Source of the DNA: Candidatus Gastranaerophilales bacterium
Lineage (GTDB): Bacteria; Cyanobacteriota; Vampirovibrionia; Gastranaerophilales; Gastranaerophilaceae
NCBI GenBank assembly: GCA_944326585.1
Contig: CALVEN010000006.1
Span: 1-64,000 of the forward strand
DNA length: 64,000 nucleotides
Reading direction: 5' to 3'
In this document: positions 24,783-33,482 of the stretch, in pieces
How the letters are laid out: every line of letters starts with the position of its first letter
Numbering within the stretch: position 1 is the stretch's first letter
Position numbers and translations under genes: made by a program
The notes under the pieces: model-generated
Databases searched by the model: none
The model's input: only the letters and a program-made list of their open reading frames with translations
Told to the model about the DNA's origin: nothing

Positions 24783-25523
24783 ATGGAAATTACGAGCGTA
24801 AACAACAATCTTGTAAAAGAAACCGTAAAGCTTCAGCAGAAAAAATACCGGACGGAAAAATTTCTGCTGGAAGGATTTAAGGCGATTGAAGGGGCTTACA
24901 ATTCAGGCATAAAGTTTGATTACGTATTTGTTTCGGACAAAAAAGCTGACGAATACAAATTTTTAGGGGACAAAGTAATTTTGACAACCGAACCAGTTTT
25001 GAAAAAGATTTCCACGACAGACACGGCGCCGGAGGCGGTCGGGGTAGCGTTTAAGAAAGAATACGACAGAAAAATTTTAAAATCCGCAAAAAAAGTTGTG
25101 CTTTTGGAGGGGATAAAAGACGCGGGAAACCTCGGGACAATTTTGCGGACATCCGCCGCATTCGGGGTTGATGCGGTTGTTTTGTACGGGGACAGCGTGG
25201 ATTTATACAACCCGAAATGTATCCGCTCTGCCGTCGGAAATTTGTGGAAAATTCCGGTTTTTGATATTAAAAATCATAACGAACTTGAAGAAATGTTTAC
25301 AAAATTTAATCGTATAGCAACACTTCCGGGGGCGAAAAACCACCTGAAGAATTTTCACACCGGATTGCCGTGTCTTATAATGTTCGGCTCGGAAGCAGAC
25401 GGATTAAGCGAAGAACTCAAACTTTTTGCAACAGACAGTGTGAAAATCGAAATGGAAGAAAGCGTGGAATCTTTGAATTTGAGCGTATCCTGTGCGGTTA
25501 TTCTATACAAATTGTTTGTGTAA
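24783..25523 (+). CDS. TrmH/SpoU family RNA 2'-O-methyltransferase
   Basis: SPOUT-class enzymes methylate ribose 2'-OH in rRNA or tRNA using SAM. The 246-residue protein has an N-terminal substrate-binding region (VKLQQKKYRTEKFLLEGFKA). The SpoU domain follows with motif 1 DAGNLGTILRTSAAFGVDAV, motif 2 IMFGSEADGLSEEL and motif 3 VKIEMEESVESLNLSVS. The exact substrate (23S rRNA like RlmB, or tRNA) cannot be told by eye. The ATG follows the pepP stop directly. The gene converges on the PHP gene with a 3-base gap. Confidence 0.9.
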   Translation: MEITSVNNNLVKETVKLQQKKYRTEKFLLEGFKAIEGAYNSGIKFDYVFVSDKKADEYKFLGDKVILTTEPVLKKISTTDTAPEAVGVAFKKEYDRKILKSAKKVVLLEGIKDAGNLGTILRTSAAFGVDAVVLYGDSVDLYNPKCIRSAVGNLWKIPVFDIKNHNELEEMFTKFNRIATLPGAKNHLKNFHTGLPCLIMFGSEADGLSEELKLFATDSVKIEMEESVESLNLSVSCAVILYKLFV

Positions 25524-25526
25524 ATT

Positions 25527-26150
25527 CTACAAAACTTCTCCGTGGAGGTCTGTTCCGCCGGTCATAATCAGACCGTATTTTTCGGCTGCTTTTTTAACCG
25601 CAGCGACCGTATGGAATTTAATTATGCCTCTGTGGCGTTCGTAGGGGTAAAAAACTTCGGCACCGTCAAGTCCGAGGGATTTCAATTTTTTGAAAAACCT
25701 GTCAAGGCTGAACGCCCAGCAGCATGCCGGATGCGCAATTACCGCAATTCCGCCTGAGGCGTGGATTGCTTCAATAAGTTTTTTTATATCGCGTTTTGCA
25801 AAAATACGCACAATATCAAGCTCTGTTTCTTTTTTAGATTTGGCGAGAAAAGGCTTTAAAGCATCGGAATTCACGTCAATTCCGTATGCCAGAAGGTGCA
25901 TAAACACGTATCCGCACCAGACATCAAATTCAACCGCGGGGATGACGTTCGCGGGAACGGGGTTTTCAAGGTAACCTTCAATCGTATTGTGGTCGGAAAT
26001 CGCAATTGCCTTATAGCCGTCTGCCTGCCGTACAAGTGAGGCAAAGTCGCCTGCGCCGTCAGAGTAGTTTGTGTGGATGTGCAAATTAACCCTGTGCGCT
26101 TTGTAATCTTCTTCCGTAAAACTCTTTATTAATTCTTTGTAATCTATCAT
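25527..26150 (-). CDS. PHP-domain metal-dependent phosphoesterase
   Basis: The 207-residue PHP protein probably hydrolyses a small phosphoester such as a nucleoside 3',5'-bisphosphate. Metal ligands are visible: His24 and His26 in NLHIHTNYSD, Asp/His in ISDHNT (about 53-54), His140 in VIAHPA and Asp/His in TDLHG near the C-terminus. It is shorter than YciV/RNase AM (about 290), with the middle helical insertion reduced. I chose the ATG at 26150 because the PHP fold begins directly after it. The longer frame upstream overlaps the divergent membrane-protein gene. No ribosome site is obvious. Confidence 0.85.
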   Translation of the reverse strand: MIDYKELIKSFTEEDYKAHRVNLHIHTNYSDGAGDFASLVRQADGYKAIAISDHNTIEGYLENPVPANVIPAVEFDVWCGYVFMHLLAYGIDVNSDALKPFLAKSKKETELDIVRIFAKRDIKKLIEAIHASGGIAVIAHPACCWAFSLDRFFKKLKSLGLDGAEVFYPYERHRGIIKFHTVAAVKKAAEKYGLIMTGGTDLHGEVL

Positions 26151-26202
26151 TGTTTTTTTAAACTTATTTGTAATAAAATTATTATACATCAAAGGAGAAA
26201 AT

Positions 26203-27105
26203 ATGGCGAAATTCAAGATAAAAGACAGTATTTGGAATGTTTTGGGCGAGGGGTTAAAGATATATTTCACGAATTTTTTGAAATTCACGCAATATATGCT
26301 TTTTCCGGTATTCGGACAGATAATCGGTATTGCGCTGATTTTCGGATTAACGGGCTGGTTTATACAATCACTTCCGAATTTGACCGTGGAGCATGAATTT
26401 TTGAATAATTTCACGACTGTGACTTTTTGCCTTGTGCTTTTGACATTACCTGGGTTTGCGGTATTTTTAAAGGCGTTTTGGGATTTTCTGGTGGCATATG
26501 TTGCCCTGAATTCCATGACGGATGCCGTCATTACAACGGGAAAATTATACGACTTCAAGGCACACAATCAGGTTGTGACAACGCGCACGGGAAGCTTTAT
26601 TATTTTGCTGCTTATAATAAGCATTCTGTCTTTAATCGCAATTAACCCGTTATTCTGGGTTCTGGGATTAATCTTTTTCATTTATTTTATACTTGTGTTT
26701 CAAATCTTTACGTTTGAGCCTGAGGCGGGTGTCACGGGGTGTTTCAAGCGCAGTTTTAACCTTATAAAGGGGAATTTTGCCAGAACATTTTTGATTATGA
26801 CGATTTTGACATTGATTTCGCATTACCTGATAAATTGGGGCGCGGCAGCTTTAGCGGATATTGTAAAGCTCGGCGATTTTTTGCGCGGAATTTTTGAAAA
26901 CTGGGCATCAACGCTTCCTTTGAACGAAATCAATAATACGCTTGAATATTTCAGAATGCAGACTATAACACCGTTAACCGTTGCAAAAGAAATTCTTGCA
27001 TCAAGTATATTGTTTACGGTTGCCGGACTTACGCTTCCGATGAGAAGTATCTGCTGGACTCTGTGGTACAAAAATTTATCAGGCAAAAAATCCGAAAAGA
27101 AATAA
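26203..27105 (+). CDS. Multi-pass membrane protein of unknown function
   Basis: This 300-residue protein has about six hydrophobic segments (around 28-55, 72-100, 128-165, 192-215 and 260-285). The architecture resembles glycerophosphodiester-phosphodiesterase-type membrane domains or YihY/DUF-type membrane proteins, but no family signature is certain. CAAAGGAG precedes the ATG. The stop overlaps the next start (TAATG), and the following genes are a zinc-ribbon protein and RNase PH in one operon. No catalytic motif was seen. Confidence 0.7.
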   Translation: MAKFKIKDSIWNVLGEGLKIYFTNFLKFTQYMLFPVFGQIIGIALIFGLTGWFIQSLPNLTVEHEFLNNFTTVTFCLVLLTLPGFAVFLKAFWDFLVAYVALNSMTDAVITTGKLYDFKAHNQVVTTRTGSFIILLLIISILSLIAINPLFWVLGLIFFIYFILVFQIFTFEPEAGVTGCFKRSFNLIKGNFARTFLIMTILTLISHYLINWGAAALADIVKLGDFLRGIFENWASTLPLNEINNTLEYFRMQTITPLTVAKEILASSILFTVAGLTLPMRSICWTLWYKNLSGKKSEKK

Positions 27106-27332
27106 TGTTTATATGTAAAAATTGCAAATCAGTTGATAAATTTGAATTGATGTTTGCGCCTGATTATAAGGGTGACAAACATTTTGAGCAGCGATACAAT
27201 TCCAAAAACGAAATAGAGATTACGGTTGACGGTTACACATTTGTGCCGGATTTGAGATTTATGAACGAATGCGCTGTGTGCAGATACTGCGGACAAATTT
27301 ATATGTGGGATTACGAGAGGATGAATATATGA
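27105..27332 (+). CDS. Small zinc-ribbon protein
   Basis: The 75-residue protein has two cysteine pairs, CKNC at the N-terminus and CAVCRYC near residue 58-64. It also has aromatic-rich strands between them, fitting a zinc ribbon or rubredoxin-like knuckle. Its function is unknown. The start is coupled to the upstream membrane protein (TAATG). The end overlaps the RNase PH ATG by 4 bases. A second small Cys-rich protein of similar size is encoded at 45.2 kb. Confidence 0.65.
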   Translation: MFICKNCKSVDKFELMFAPDYKGDKHFEQRYNSKNEIEITVDGYTFVPDLRFMNECAVCRYCGQIYMWDYERMNI

Positions 27333-28021
27333 GAGAAAACAGAAAAAACAACGAAACCCGTGAAATCAAATTCACACACGGATACACAAAACACGCCCCC
27401 GGATCAATTCTTGCGGAATTCGGGGAAACAAAGGTGATTGTAACGGCATCTGTCGAACACACAAAACCGAAATGGATGGAAAAAGATGACCCCCGAGGCT
27501 GGGTTACGGCAGAATATTCCCTTTTGCCTTCATCAACAAACACTCGCTGCCAGAGAGAACGTACAAAAATTTCAGGCAGAACTCAGGAAATCCAGCGGCT
27601 TATAGGCAGAAGCCTCAGAGCTGCCGTTGATTTAACCAGAATGCCGGATTTGACCATAACAATTGATGCGGACGTAATTCAGGCTGACGGAGGAACAAGA
27701 ACCGCAAGCATTTGCGGAGGTTTTCTGGCGCTTAAAGACGCTGTTGAAAAACTTCTTGCCGAAGGCACTTTGCAAGAAAATCCCATAATTGAGCCTGTTG
27801 CGGCAATTTCTGCAGGAATTATCAACGGGGATGTCAGACTTGATTTGAATTATGAAGAAGATTCGCACGCTCAGGTCGATTCAAATGTCGTCCTGACAAA
27901 AAGCGGCAAAATCATTGAATTCCAGACGACAGCCGAGGGCGAACCTTACGAATATGACCAAATGTTACAAATTTTTCAAATTGCTAAAAAAGGTATTGAC
28001 GAAATCATTGCAAAATACTAA
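27329..28021 (+). CDS. rph: Ribonuclease PH
   Basis: RNase PH trims tRNA 3' ends by phosphorolysis. The 230-residue protein matches the family from start to end: HAPGSILAEFGETKVIVTAS, GWVTAEYSLLPSST, the RERTKISGRTQEIQRLIGRS phosphate-binding segment, DADVIQADGGTRTASICGG and VLTKSGKIIEFQTTAEGEP. I chose the ATG at 27329 because GAGAGGATG precedes it and the family start is short. The upstream in-frame ATG overlaps the zinc-ribbon gene. Confidence 0.95.
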   Translation: MRENRKNNETREIKFTHGYTKHAPGSILAEFGETKVIVTASVEHTKPKWMEKDDPRGWVTAEYSLLPSSTNTRCQRERTKISGRTQEIQRLIGRSLRAAVDLTRMPDLTITIDADVIQADGGTRTASICGGFLALKDAVEKLLAEGTLQENPIIEPVAAISAGIINGDVRLDLNYEEDSHAQVDSNVVLTKSGKIIEFQTTAEGEPYEYDQMLQIFQIAKKGIDEIIAKY

Positions 28022-28057
28022 AAATATTGTTATAATCTTAACAAGAAAGGTTGGTTT

Positions 28058-28357
28058 ATGAAAAAAATTCCGGTAGTTTTATTGGCAGCTATAATGCTTG
28101 CAGCGCCTGCGTTTGCAGCCGACAATCCCATAACCTCGTTTTTTGATAAGCTCTGGAAGTTTAACGACGACGTAATGGCGAAAGTTGACGATATTCAAGC
28201 TAAAAACGAAGCGCAGCAAAGAAAATATGAGGCGAAAAAAGCCGAACGCGAACAAAAAATTCTTGAAGAACAAAGAAAACGTCAGGAAATTTATCAGGCC
28301 AACCAGAAACGTTTAGAGGAAAAGAAAGAGCAGTTAAGAATACTGCTTGAAGAATAA
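28058..28357 (+). CDS. Small secreted coiled-coil protein A
   Basis: This 99-residue protein has a clear Sec signal peptide (KKIPVVLLAAIMLAAPAFA, cleavage after AFA). A Lys/Glu/Gln-rich helix follows (about 45-99) that should form an extended coiled coil in the periplasm. The gene next door encodes a protein of the same plan, so the two are probably paralogues. GAAAGG and TATAAT (28031-28036) precede it. No known domain; a periplasmic chaperone or Skp-like role is only a guess from shape. Confidence 0.7.
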   Translation: MKKIPVVLLAAIMLAAPAFAADNPITSFFDKLWKFNDDVMAKVDDIQAKNEAQQRKYEAKKAEREQKILEEQRKRQEIYQANQKRLEEKKEQLRILLEE

Positions 28358-28369
28358 AGGAGAAAATTT

Positions 28370-28642
28370 ATGAAAAAAACATTGATTGCATCACTTATCG
28401 TTATGTTTACGGCAACAGGCGCTTTTGCAGGTCCTTTAGGCGATTGGGCGCAGCAAACAACCGACAAAATTAATAAAAAAGAAGCTGAAATGCAGCAAAA
28501 ACAAGAAGATTACAAAAAACAACAGGAAGCTGCAAGACTCGAAAGAGAAAAACAACAGGCTGAACAGCAGAAAAAACGCGAAGCAGCTCAAAAGAAAATC
28601 GAACACAAAAAACAATTGTGGAACGAATTAATCAGTGAATAA
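28370..28642 (+). CDS. Small secreted coiled-coil protein B
   Basis: This 90-residue protein has a signal peptide (KKTLIASLIVMFTATGAFA). A charged helix follows, with heptad-like QKQEDYKKQQEAARLEREKQ and EQQKKREAAQKK segments. It ends in ELISE, comparable to ILLEE in its neighbour. It lies 12 bases after protein A, with AAAGGAG before the ATG, and is closed by a strong terminator, so the two form a bicistronic unit. Function unknown. Confidence 0.7.
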   Translation: MKKTLIASLIVMFTATGAFAGPLGDWAQQTTDKINKKEAEMQQKQEDYKKQQEAARLEREKQQAEQQKKREAAQKKIEHKKQLWNELISE

Positions 28643-28643
28643 T

Positions 28644-28675
28644 AAAAAAAGCCTGCCTCGCGCAGGCTTTTTTGT
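28644..28675 (+). terminator. Terminator after the coiled-coil pair
   Basis: An A-run, GCCTGC-CTCGC-GCAGGC, then TTTTTT. The ilvB -10 box starts 3 bases downstream. Confidence 0.9.
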
Positions 28676-28683
28676 GCTAAAAT
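28675..28683 (+). promoter_or_regulatory. Extended -10 promoter of ilvB (leaderless)
   Basis: TGC-TAAAAT lies 6 bases before the ATG at 28690. Transcription would start at the start codon, and no ribosome site is present. Confidence 0.5.
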
Positions 28684-28689
28684 TTGATT

Positions 28690-30306
28690 ATGGAAAATTT
28701 GTTAAAAACAAAAACACTGACAGGTGCCGAAATTATAGTTAAAACCCTGCAAAATCTCGGAGTTGAAAAGATTTTCGGCTACCCCGGCGGCATAGTTTTA
28801 AAAATATACGACGAACTTTATAAACAAAACGAAATACAGCATATTCTTGTGCGACACGAACAGGCAGCCGTACATGCGGCAGAGGGTTACGCAAGAGTGA
28901 GCGGCAAAGCCGGCGTTGTCCTTGTGACATCAGGTCCGGGCGCCACAAATACCGTATCGGGAATTGTAAACGCCTACCTCGACGGCGCGCCGCTTGTGGT
29001 TTTGACAGGTCAGGTTACGGCGGATTTAATAGGCAAAGATGCGTTTCAGGAGGCTGATATCTGCGATATTACACGCTCTTGCACAAAAAAAGTTTATCAG
29101 GTTAAATCGGTCAAAGACCTTGAACAAACTCTTTATAACGCCTTTAATACCGCAATATCCGGCAAAAAAGGCCCTGTTGTCGTTGATCTGGCAAAAAATA
29201 TTCTGTATGAAAACGCTGAATTTAAGGGCAGCCCTGATACGGCACCGGCATGTGAAGCGGCTGTTGATGTTACAAAGATTCTTAAAGAGCTTTCCCTTGC
29301 AAAACGTCCGGTAATCGTGACGGGCGGCGGGGCTAAAGATGCTTATAAAGAGGTGAGAGAACTTAACAAAATCCTGAAATTCCCTGTTGTGACGACTATG
29401 ATGGGGCTTGGCGTTTACCCTGCAGAGGATGAAAACTATTTCGGCATGATAGGCATTTTCGGTGACAGAGCCGCAAATGCAGTGATTAAAGAGAGTGATT
29501 TGATTTTTTCAATCGGCGCAAGGTTTAATGACAGAATTACCTGCTGCTTTGAAAAGCCTGATTTAGAGAAGAAATTCATCCAGCTTGACATAAATGAGCG
29601 TGAAATTTCGCGCGTAATTAAAGCGCACGACTCCATAACGGGCGATGCGAAAATTATTCTGGCGGAAATGATTAAGTCGCTTGCGGGTGTTTCTTTTTCC
29701 GCCAAGTGGGGTGACACGGAAAGATTCCGCGCCCTGAACGTTAAGCGTGAGGCAAAAACAAACATGCTGCAATCATTTGAGGTTATGCGGGAGCTGGACA
29801 AATTTATTTGCGGAAAAGATTTGACCGTGACAACGGAAGTCGGTCAGCATCAGCTCTGGGCAGCGCAGAACCTGCATTTTTCCAAACCCGGGAAATTCCT
29901 GACCTCCGGCGGCTCGGGCACTATGGGGTTTGGTTTTCCCGCGGCAATCGGGGCGGCTGTGTATGATAATTCAAAACCGGTTGTGTGCGTTGCGGGCGAC
30001 GGGTCTTTCCAGATGAATTTACAGGAATTGGCTACCTGCCGCGACTATAATTTGCCCGTAAAAATTCTTATACTGAATAACGGCTATCTCGGCATGGTTC
30101 GTCAACTGCAGGAAAAACAATGTGACGGAAGGTATTTTGAAACCAAAATTTCCAATCCGGATTTTATGAAAATCGCTGAAAGCTACGGGCTGAAAGGCTG
30201 CCGTGTCCGTAACCGCAGCGAAATTGTGCCGGCTTTAACAGAAGCTTTCAAATATTCCGGAACTTATATTGTTGAATTTACAGTGGAGCCGATGGAGGTT
30301 CTTTAA
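28690..30306 (+). CDS. ilvB: Acetolactate synthase, large subunit
   Basis: This ThDP enzyme condenses two pyruvates to acetolactate (or pyruvate with 2-oxobutyrate) for valine, leucine and isoleucine. The 538 residues show the catalytic Glu in RHEQAAVHAAEGYAR and the TSGPGATN segment. The QEADI activation loop, FAD-domain motifs and the ThDP motif GDGSFQMNLQELATCRDYNLP follow. No regulatory subunit gene ilvN is adjacent, so it may act alone or with a distant partner. An earlier in-frame TTG at 28684 lies inside the likely promoter. Confidence 0.92.
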   Translation: MENLLKTKTLTGAEIIVKTLQNLGVEKIFGYPGGIVLKIYDELYKQNEIQHILVRHEQAAVHAAEGYARVSGKAGVVLVTSGPGATNTVSGIVNAYLDGAPLVVLTGQVTADLIGKDAFQEADICDITRSCTKKVYQVKSVKDLEQTLYNAFNTAISGKKGPVVVDLAKNILYENAEFKGSPDTAPACEAAVDVTKILKELSLAKRPVIVTGGGAKDAYKEVRELNKILKFPVVTTMMGLGVYPAEDENYFGMIGIFGDRAANAVIKESDLIFSIGARFNDRITCCFEKPDLEKKFIQLDINEREISRVIKAHDSITGDAKIILAEMIKSLAGVSFSAKWGDTERFRALNVKREAKTNMLQSFEVMRELDKFICGKDLTVTTEVGQHQLWAAQNLHFSKPGKFLTSGGSGTMGFGFPAAIGAAVYDNSKPVVCVAGDGSFQMNLQELATCRDYNLPVKILILNNGYLGMVRQLQEKQCDGRYFETKISNPDFMKIAESYGLKGCRVRNRSEIVPALTEAFKYSGTYIVEFTVEPMEVL

Positions 30307-30323
30307 TCCGCGGAATTTTTTCA

Positions 30324-30332
30324 TGTTATAAT
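30324..30332 (+). promoter_or_regulatory. Extended -10 promoter of folE2 (leaderless)
   Basis: TGT-TATAAT, ending 6 bases before the ATG at 30339. No Shine-Dalgarno sequence fits in the remaining space. Confidence 0.6.
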
Positions 30333-30338
30333 CCTTTT

Positions 30339-31118
30339 ATGAAAGATATTCAAAATCTGGAAGACACAAGAGAAGTCGACATACAAAAAGTCGGGATTAA
30401 GCATATTGAACTGCCTTTGATAATCCAGAGGAAAAACAATTCCAACCAGACAGTCTGTGCAAAAGCCCGCGTGAGTGTTTCTTTGCCAAAAAAATACAAA
30501 GGAACACACATGTCGCGTTTTGTAGAAGTTTTGAGCGAATGGCAGACCAAGAATCTTCTGGGGGTTGATATAAAAGGCTGTCTTGAAAAAATTATCAAAA
30601 AACTTCACGCCCAAAGCGGCGATCTGGAATTCAAGTTTAAATATTTCATTGACAAATCCGCACCTGTTACGGGCTTCAGCGCGCCGATGAGCTACGAATG
30701 TACATTTGAAGGACGGATAAAAGACGGGAATTACAAATTTATCTTAGGCGTTGTGGTGCCTGTGACAACACTTTGCCCGTGTTCAAAAGAAATTTCCGAA
30801 AACGGGGCGCACAATCAGCGTGCTTATATTTCGGTTAAAGTTTCTTATGATGAGAATGAGCATATCTGGCTTGAGGATTTGATAGAGCTTGTTGAAAGCT
30901 GTGCGTCATGTCCTGTATATCCTCTTTTAAAGCGCAAAGACGAAAAATTTGTAACCGAAAAAGCTTGGGATAACCCGAAATTTGTTGAAGATGTGCTGCG
31001 TGATGTTGTCGTAAAACTCCGCAGACACCCCGTTGTTAAAGAGTTTGAAGTTGAATGCGAAGCTTTTGAAAGTATTCACAACCACTCTGCCTGGGCTTAT
31101 CAAAAGGAGTCAAACTAA
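30339..31118 (+). CDS. folE2: GTP cyclohydrolase FolE2 (type IB)
   Basis: FolE2 converts GTP to 7,8-dihydroneopterin triphosphate for folate and queuosine synthesis and is often used where zinc is scarce. The 259-residue length is normal. The metal-binding signature TTLCPCSKEIS, the substrate segment EVLSEW and the C-terminal HNHSAWA are present. The last 4 bases overlap the convergent barrel-like gene. The mRNA is predicted to be leaderless. Confidence 0.95.
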   Translation: MKDIQNLEDTREVDIQKVGIKHIELPLIIQRKNNSNQTVCAKARVSVSLPKKYKGTHMSRFVEVLSEWQTKNLLGVDIKGCLEKIIKKLHAQSGDLEFKFKYFIDKSAPVTGFSAPMSYECTFEGRIKDGNYKFILGVVVPVTTLCPCSKEISENGAHNQRAYISVKVSYDENEHIWLEDLIELVESCASCPVYPLLKRKDEKFVTEKAWDNPKFVEDVLRDVVVKLRRHPVVKEFEVECEAFESIHNHSAWAYQKESN

Positions 31119-31639
31119 AATTTATAAGTTATGCCGACATTTGCACTCCAATTTCGGGGTGAATTATCCGTCGGATTTTGGAGGTTATAACGCTGAATTT
31201 CCGCAAAAATCACGGTTTTATCATTAACTTTAAAATTAGCGCCGCCGAAAATTCCCAATGAGTGATTGCTTTTATCCGGATTAAGATAGTCTGCTTTATA
31301 GGCATAGTAAGGGTTTACGTAAAGCGTAACGTTTTTGCCGACATTTTCCTGCACATAGGGAGAAATTCTCACCTGCGTGGCGAGTTTGCCGTCGCCGGCA
31401 TAAGTTCTGACACGGGTTTGCACGCCGTAATTAGCATTGAACGCGACATTGCCTTTCAAATCAACCACGCCGCCCGTGTAATCTTTCAAATTTGTATCAA
31501 GACCGCCGCCCGCAAACAGCGAAACGCTTTCGCACGGTTTATAATTTACACCGTACATGGCAATAGTCTGATTGTCCCCGTTAAATGACTGGAAACTCTG
31601 TACTGATACATTCTGTTGTATTTTCCCCGTGTCTGGCAT
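31115..31639 (-). CDS. Beta-rich barrel-like protein lacking a signal peptide
   Basis: The 174-residue protein alternates polar and aromatic residues (QTIAMYGVNYKPC, GGGLDTNLKDYTGG, VTLYVNPYYAYKADY, NWSANVGITYKF). It ends in Phe, as do outer-membrane barrels. Yet it starts with a polar segment and no signal peptide. GAGGGG precedes the ATG. It could be an outer-membrane protein fragment, a small cytoplasmic beta-protein, or a protein whose signal-coding 5' end has been lost. Upstream is the repeat-free 60-bp gap to the M49-like gene. Confidence 0.5.
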   Translation of the reverse strand: MPDTGKIQQNVSVQSFQSFNGDNQTIAMYGVNYKPCESVSLFAGGGLDTNLKDYTGGVVDLKGNVAFNANYGVQTRVRTYAGDGKLATQVRISPYVQENVGKNVTLYVNPYYAYKADYLNPDKSNHSLGIFGGANFKVNDKTVIFAEIQRYNLQNPTDNSPRNWSANVGITYKF

Positions 31640-31700
31640 AAAATCCCCTCGTTATTTATATAAAAACAAGGGGACTTTATAAATTGCCTTTTATGTTAAG

Positions 31701-33428
31701 TTATTTTTCTTTTGCAAGCTTATCGGCGAGTTTGGTTTCGAGTTTGCCGTTAAGGGTTTTGCTGACTTTTTGGAGCGCTTTTGCAATAATTTCCATATTA
31801 TCAGTCCAGACAAAATTTTTCTTAACGTATTTATCCGCACGTTCAAAATCTTCGTCTATTTGAAGGCGGATAATCTCTTTGAGCATTTCTTGAGCTGCGG
31901 GAACGACTTTGTCTATATTAACGTGGATTTTTCCGTCGACAAGCTCATATGCGCCGCACTCCGCCATATATTTGTTCTGCATAACCGTTCTGACGCGGTG
32001 TGCCTGACTTAAATTAGGTTTTGATTTCAAAAAGTTATCAGCCACAACGGTTACGAGAATTTGTTTACGCTGTTCATCTGTATACATTCCGAGTTCCGTC
32101 AAGAGGTCAACAAAAGCTAAAGATGCCATATCCGCCTTGTTTTCCTCGATAATATTCCTGTATTTGCCGAGTTTTTCGCAAGCCTTTTTAGGTCCCAGGG
32201 AATGCGCGTTTTCATGCCCGATTGTAAACCAATGGTCAGCCTCATCAAGGTAATATTTGTGCTGATCTTTGTCTAAAATCGCATCCAGCCTTTCCTGAAG
32301 TTTTTTCTTATCGCTTATAAATCTTATCTGCCTGTGATAAACATTTCTTCTGCCCCCGCCGATTTGCAAAGACGGTTTGTCGTCATTGGGGAGATTTTCC
32401 GCAAGCGTAATTCCGCCCCTGTATGCCCCGACGTCACCCGCTGCCTGAACCATATCAACGTCAACCATTGTCTGTTTTGTGTCTTTGCCGGGTGAAATAT
32501 TCTGCTCGTATTCATCCGCGTAAGGCATGTTTTTTGCAAGTTCCGGAAGGTATTTTTTAATCGCCGTCAAAGCTTCCGTGCCTTTTTTATTAACAATTCC
32601 GACCCTGCCGCCGAGAAAATCCTTGGGCGTCGGGGTTATACCGTGTTTTGAAAGCAGATTGACAAGATCCTGATTTTCCATAATTGTGCCGGTCATCTCA
32701 TCCTCGTAGTTTTCGCGTGTAATAGTGAATTCCAGAGGGGTATCCTGCAAAGTTGCCCATTTTTTATCCGCAAATGCATCAAATGTCGGATCTGCCGTTC
32801 TCAGAGCTTTAGATTGCAAAATTAAATATTCGTTGAAATCCTCATTTGTGGAAGTTTCTGCGGCTTTTTCCAATTCGTCGGCAGCTTTTTGAAATTCTTC
32901 GCGGAATTTGTCCACATAATCAATTCCCACAAGATGTTTTCCGCTTCTTTCCACAACAGAGCGCTGATTAAGGACTTTCCTAACCTCGTCGATTTTTTTG
33001 GCTTCTATCATTTCCGTCAGAATCTTATGAAATTCTTTTACGCTCAAATCCTTCGGGTAAACGCCTTTCCCGGGAAGTTCTTTAATCCCTTTTGCAAGGT
33101 TAATTTTATTTGACATAGTATCAACAGCATTCATACCCTTTTGTGCGTCAAAAAGGATTTTGGTTAATTTGGCGCGCTTATTGCCGTTTTTAATTTCGCG
33201 TTTCAAATAAGCTTCAAAATCAAGGTTATCGTGGCAATCAAGCTGTAAATTCACCCGTCCGATGATATTTGCCGCCTTTACAAGATGGATGAGCGCCTTT
33301 TTATCGCCCTCATCAAGTGCAAGGTATTCCGGCGCATCAGGGGTTAGAAATTTCTTCGTAACCAGATAGTCCTTACTTGTCCGCTTTTCAAGTTCTTTTT
33401 CCGATAAATTTAATTCAAATTCTCTCAT
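31701..33428 (-). CDS. M49-like metallopeptidase (dipeptidyl-peptidase III related)
   Basis: This 575-residue soluble protein has a HExxH zinc motif in HENAHSLGPK (about 410-415) and a downstream EENKADMASL that would supply the third ligand. The spacing and the ADxASL pattern resemble the NUDIX-associated branch of the M49 dipeptidyl-peptidase III family. The N-terminal half is helical and without known motifs. There is no signal peptide. AAAGGAG lies ahead of the ATG at 33428, and an in-frame ATG 18 codons upstream has none. The substrate is unknown. The fit to M49 is by motif and is not proven. Confidence 0.7.
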   Translation of the reverse strand: MREFELNLSEKELEKRTSKDYLVTKKFLTPDAPEYLALDEGDKKALIHLVKAANIIGRVNLQLDCHDNLDFEAYLKREIKNGNKRAKLTKILFDAQKGMNAVDTMSNKINLAKGIKELPGKGVYPKDLSVKEFHKILTEMIEAKKIDEVRKVLNQRSVVERSGKHLVGIDYVDKFREEFQKAADELEKAAETSTNEDFNEYLILQSKALRTADPTFDAFADKKWATLQDTPLEFTITRENYEDEMTGTIMENQDLVNLLSKHGITPTPKDFLGGRVGIVNKKGTEALTAIKKYLPELAKNMPYADEYEQNISPGKDTKQTMVDVDMVQAAGDVGAYRGGITLAENLPNDDKPSLQIGGGRRNVYHRQIRFISDKKKLQERLDAILDKDQHKYYLDEADHWFTIGHENAHSLGPKKACEKLGKYRNIIEENKADMASLAFVDLLTELGMYTDEQRKQILVTVVADNFLKSKPNLSQAHRVRTVMQNKYMAECGAYELVDGKIHVNIDKVVPAAQEMLKEIIRLQIDEDFERADKYVKKNFVWTDNMEIIAKALQKVSKTLNGKLETKLADKLAKEK

Positions 33429-33482
33429 AAATAAACTCCTTTTGCCGAAAATTATAGCATATTTTGCCGCGGCATGGCTCAT

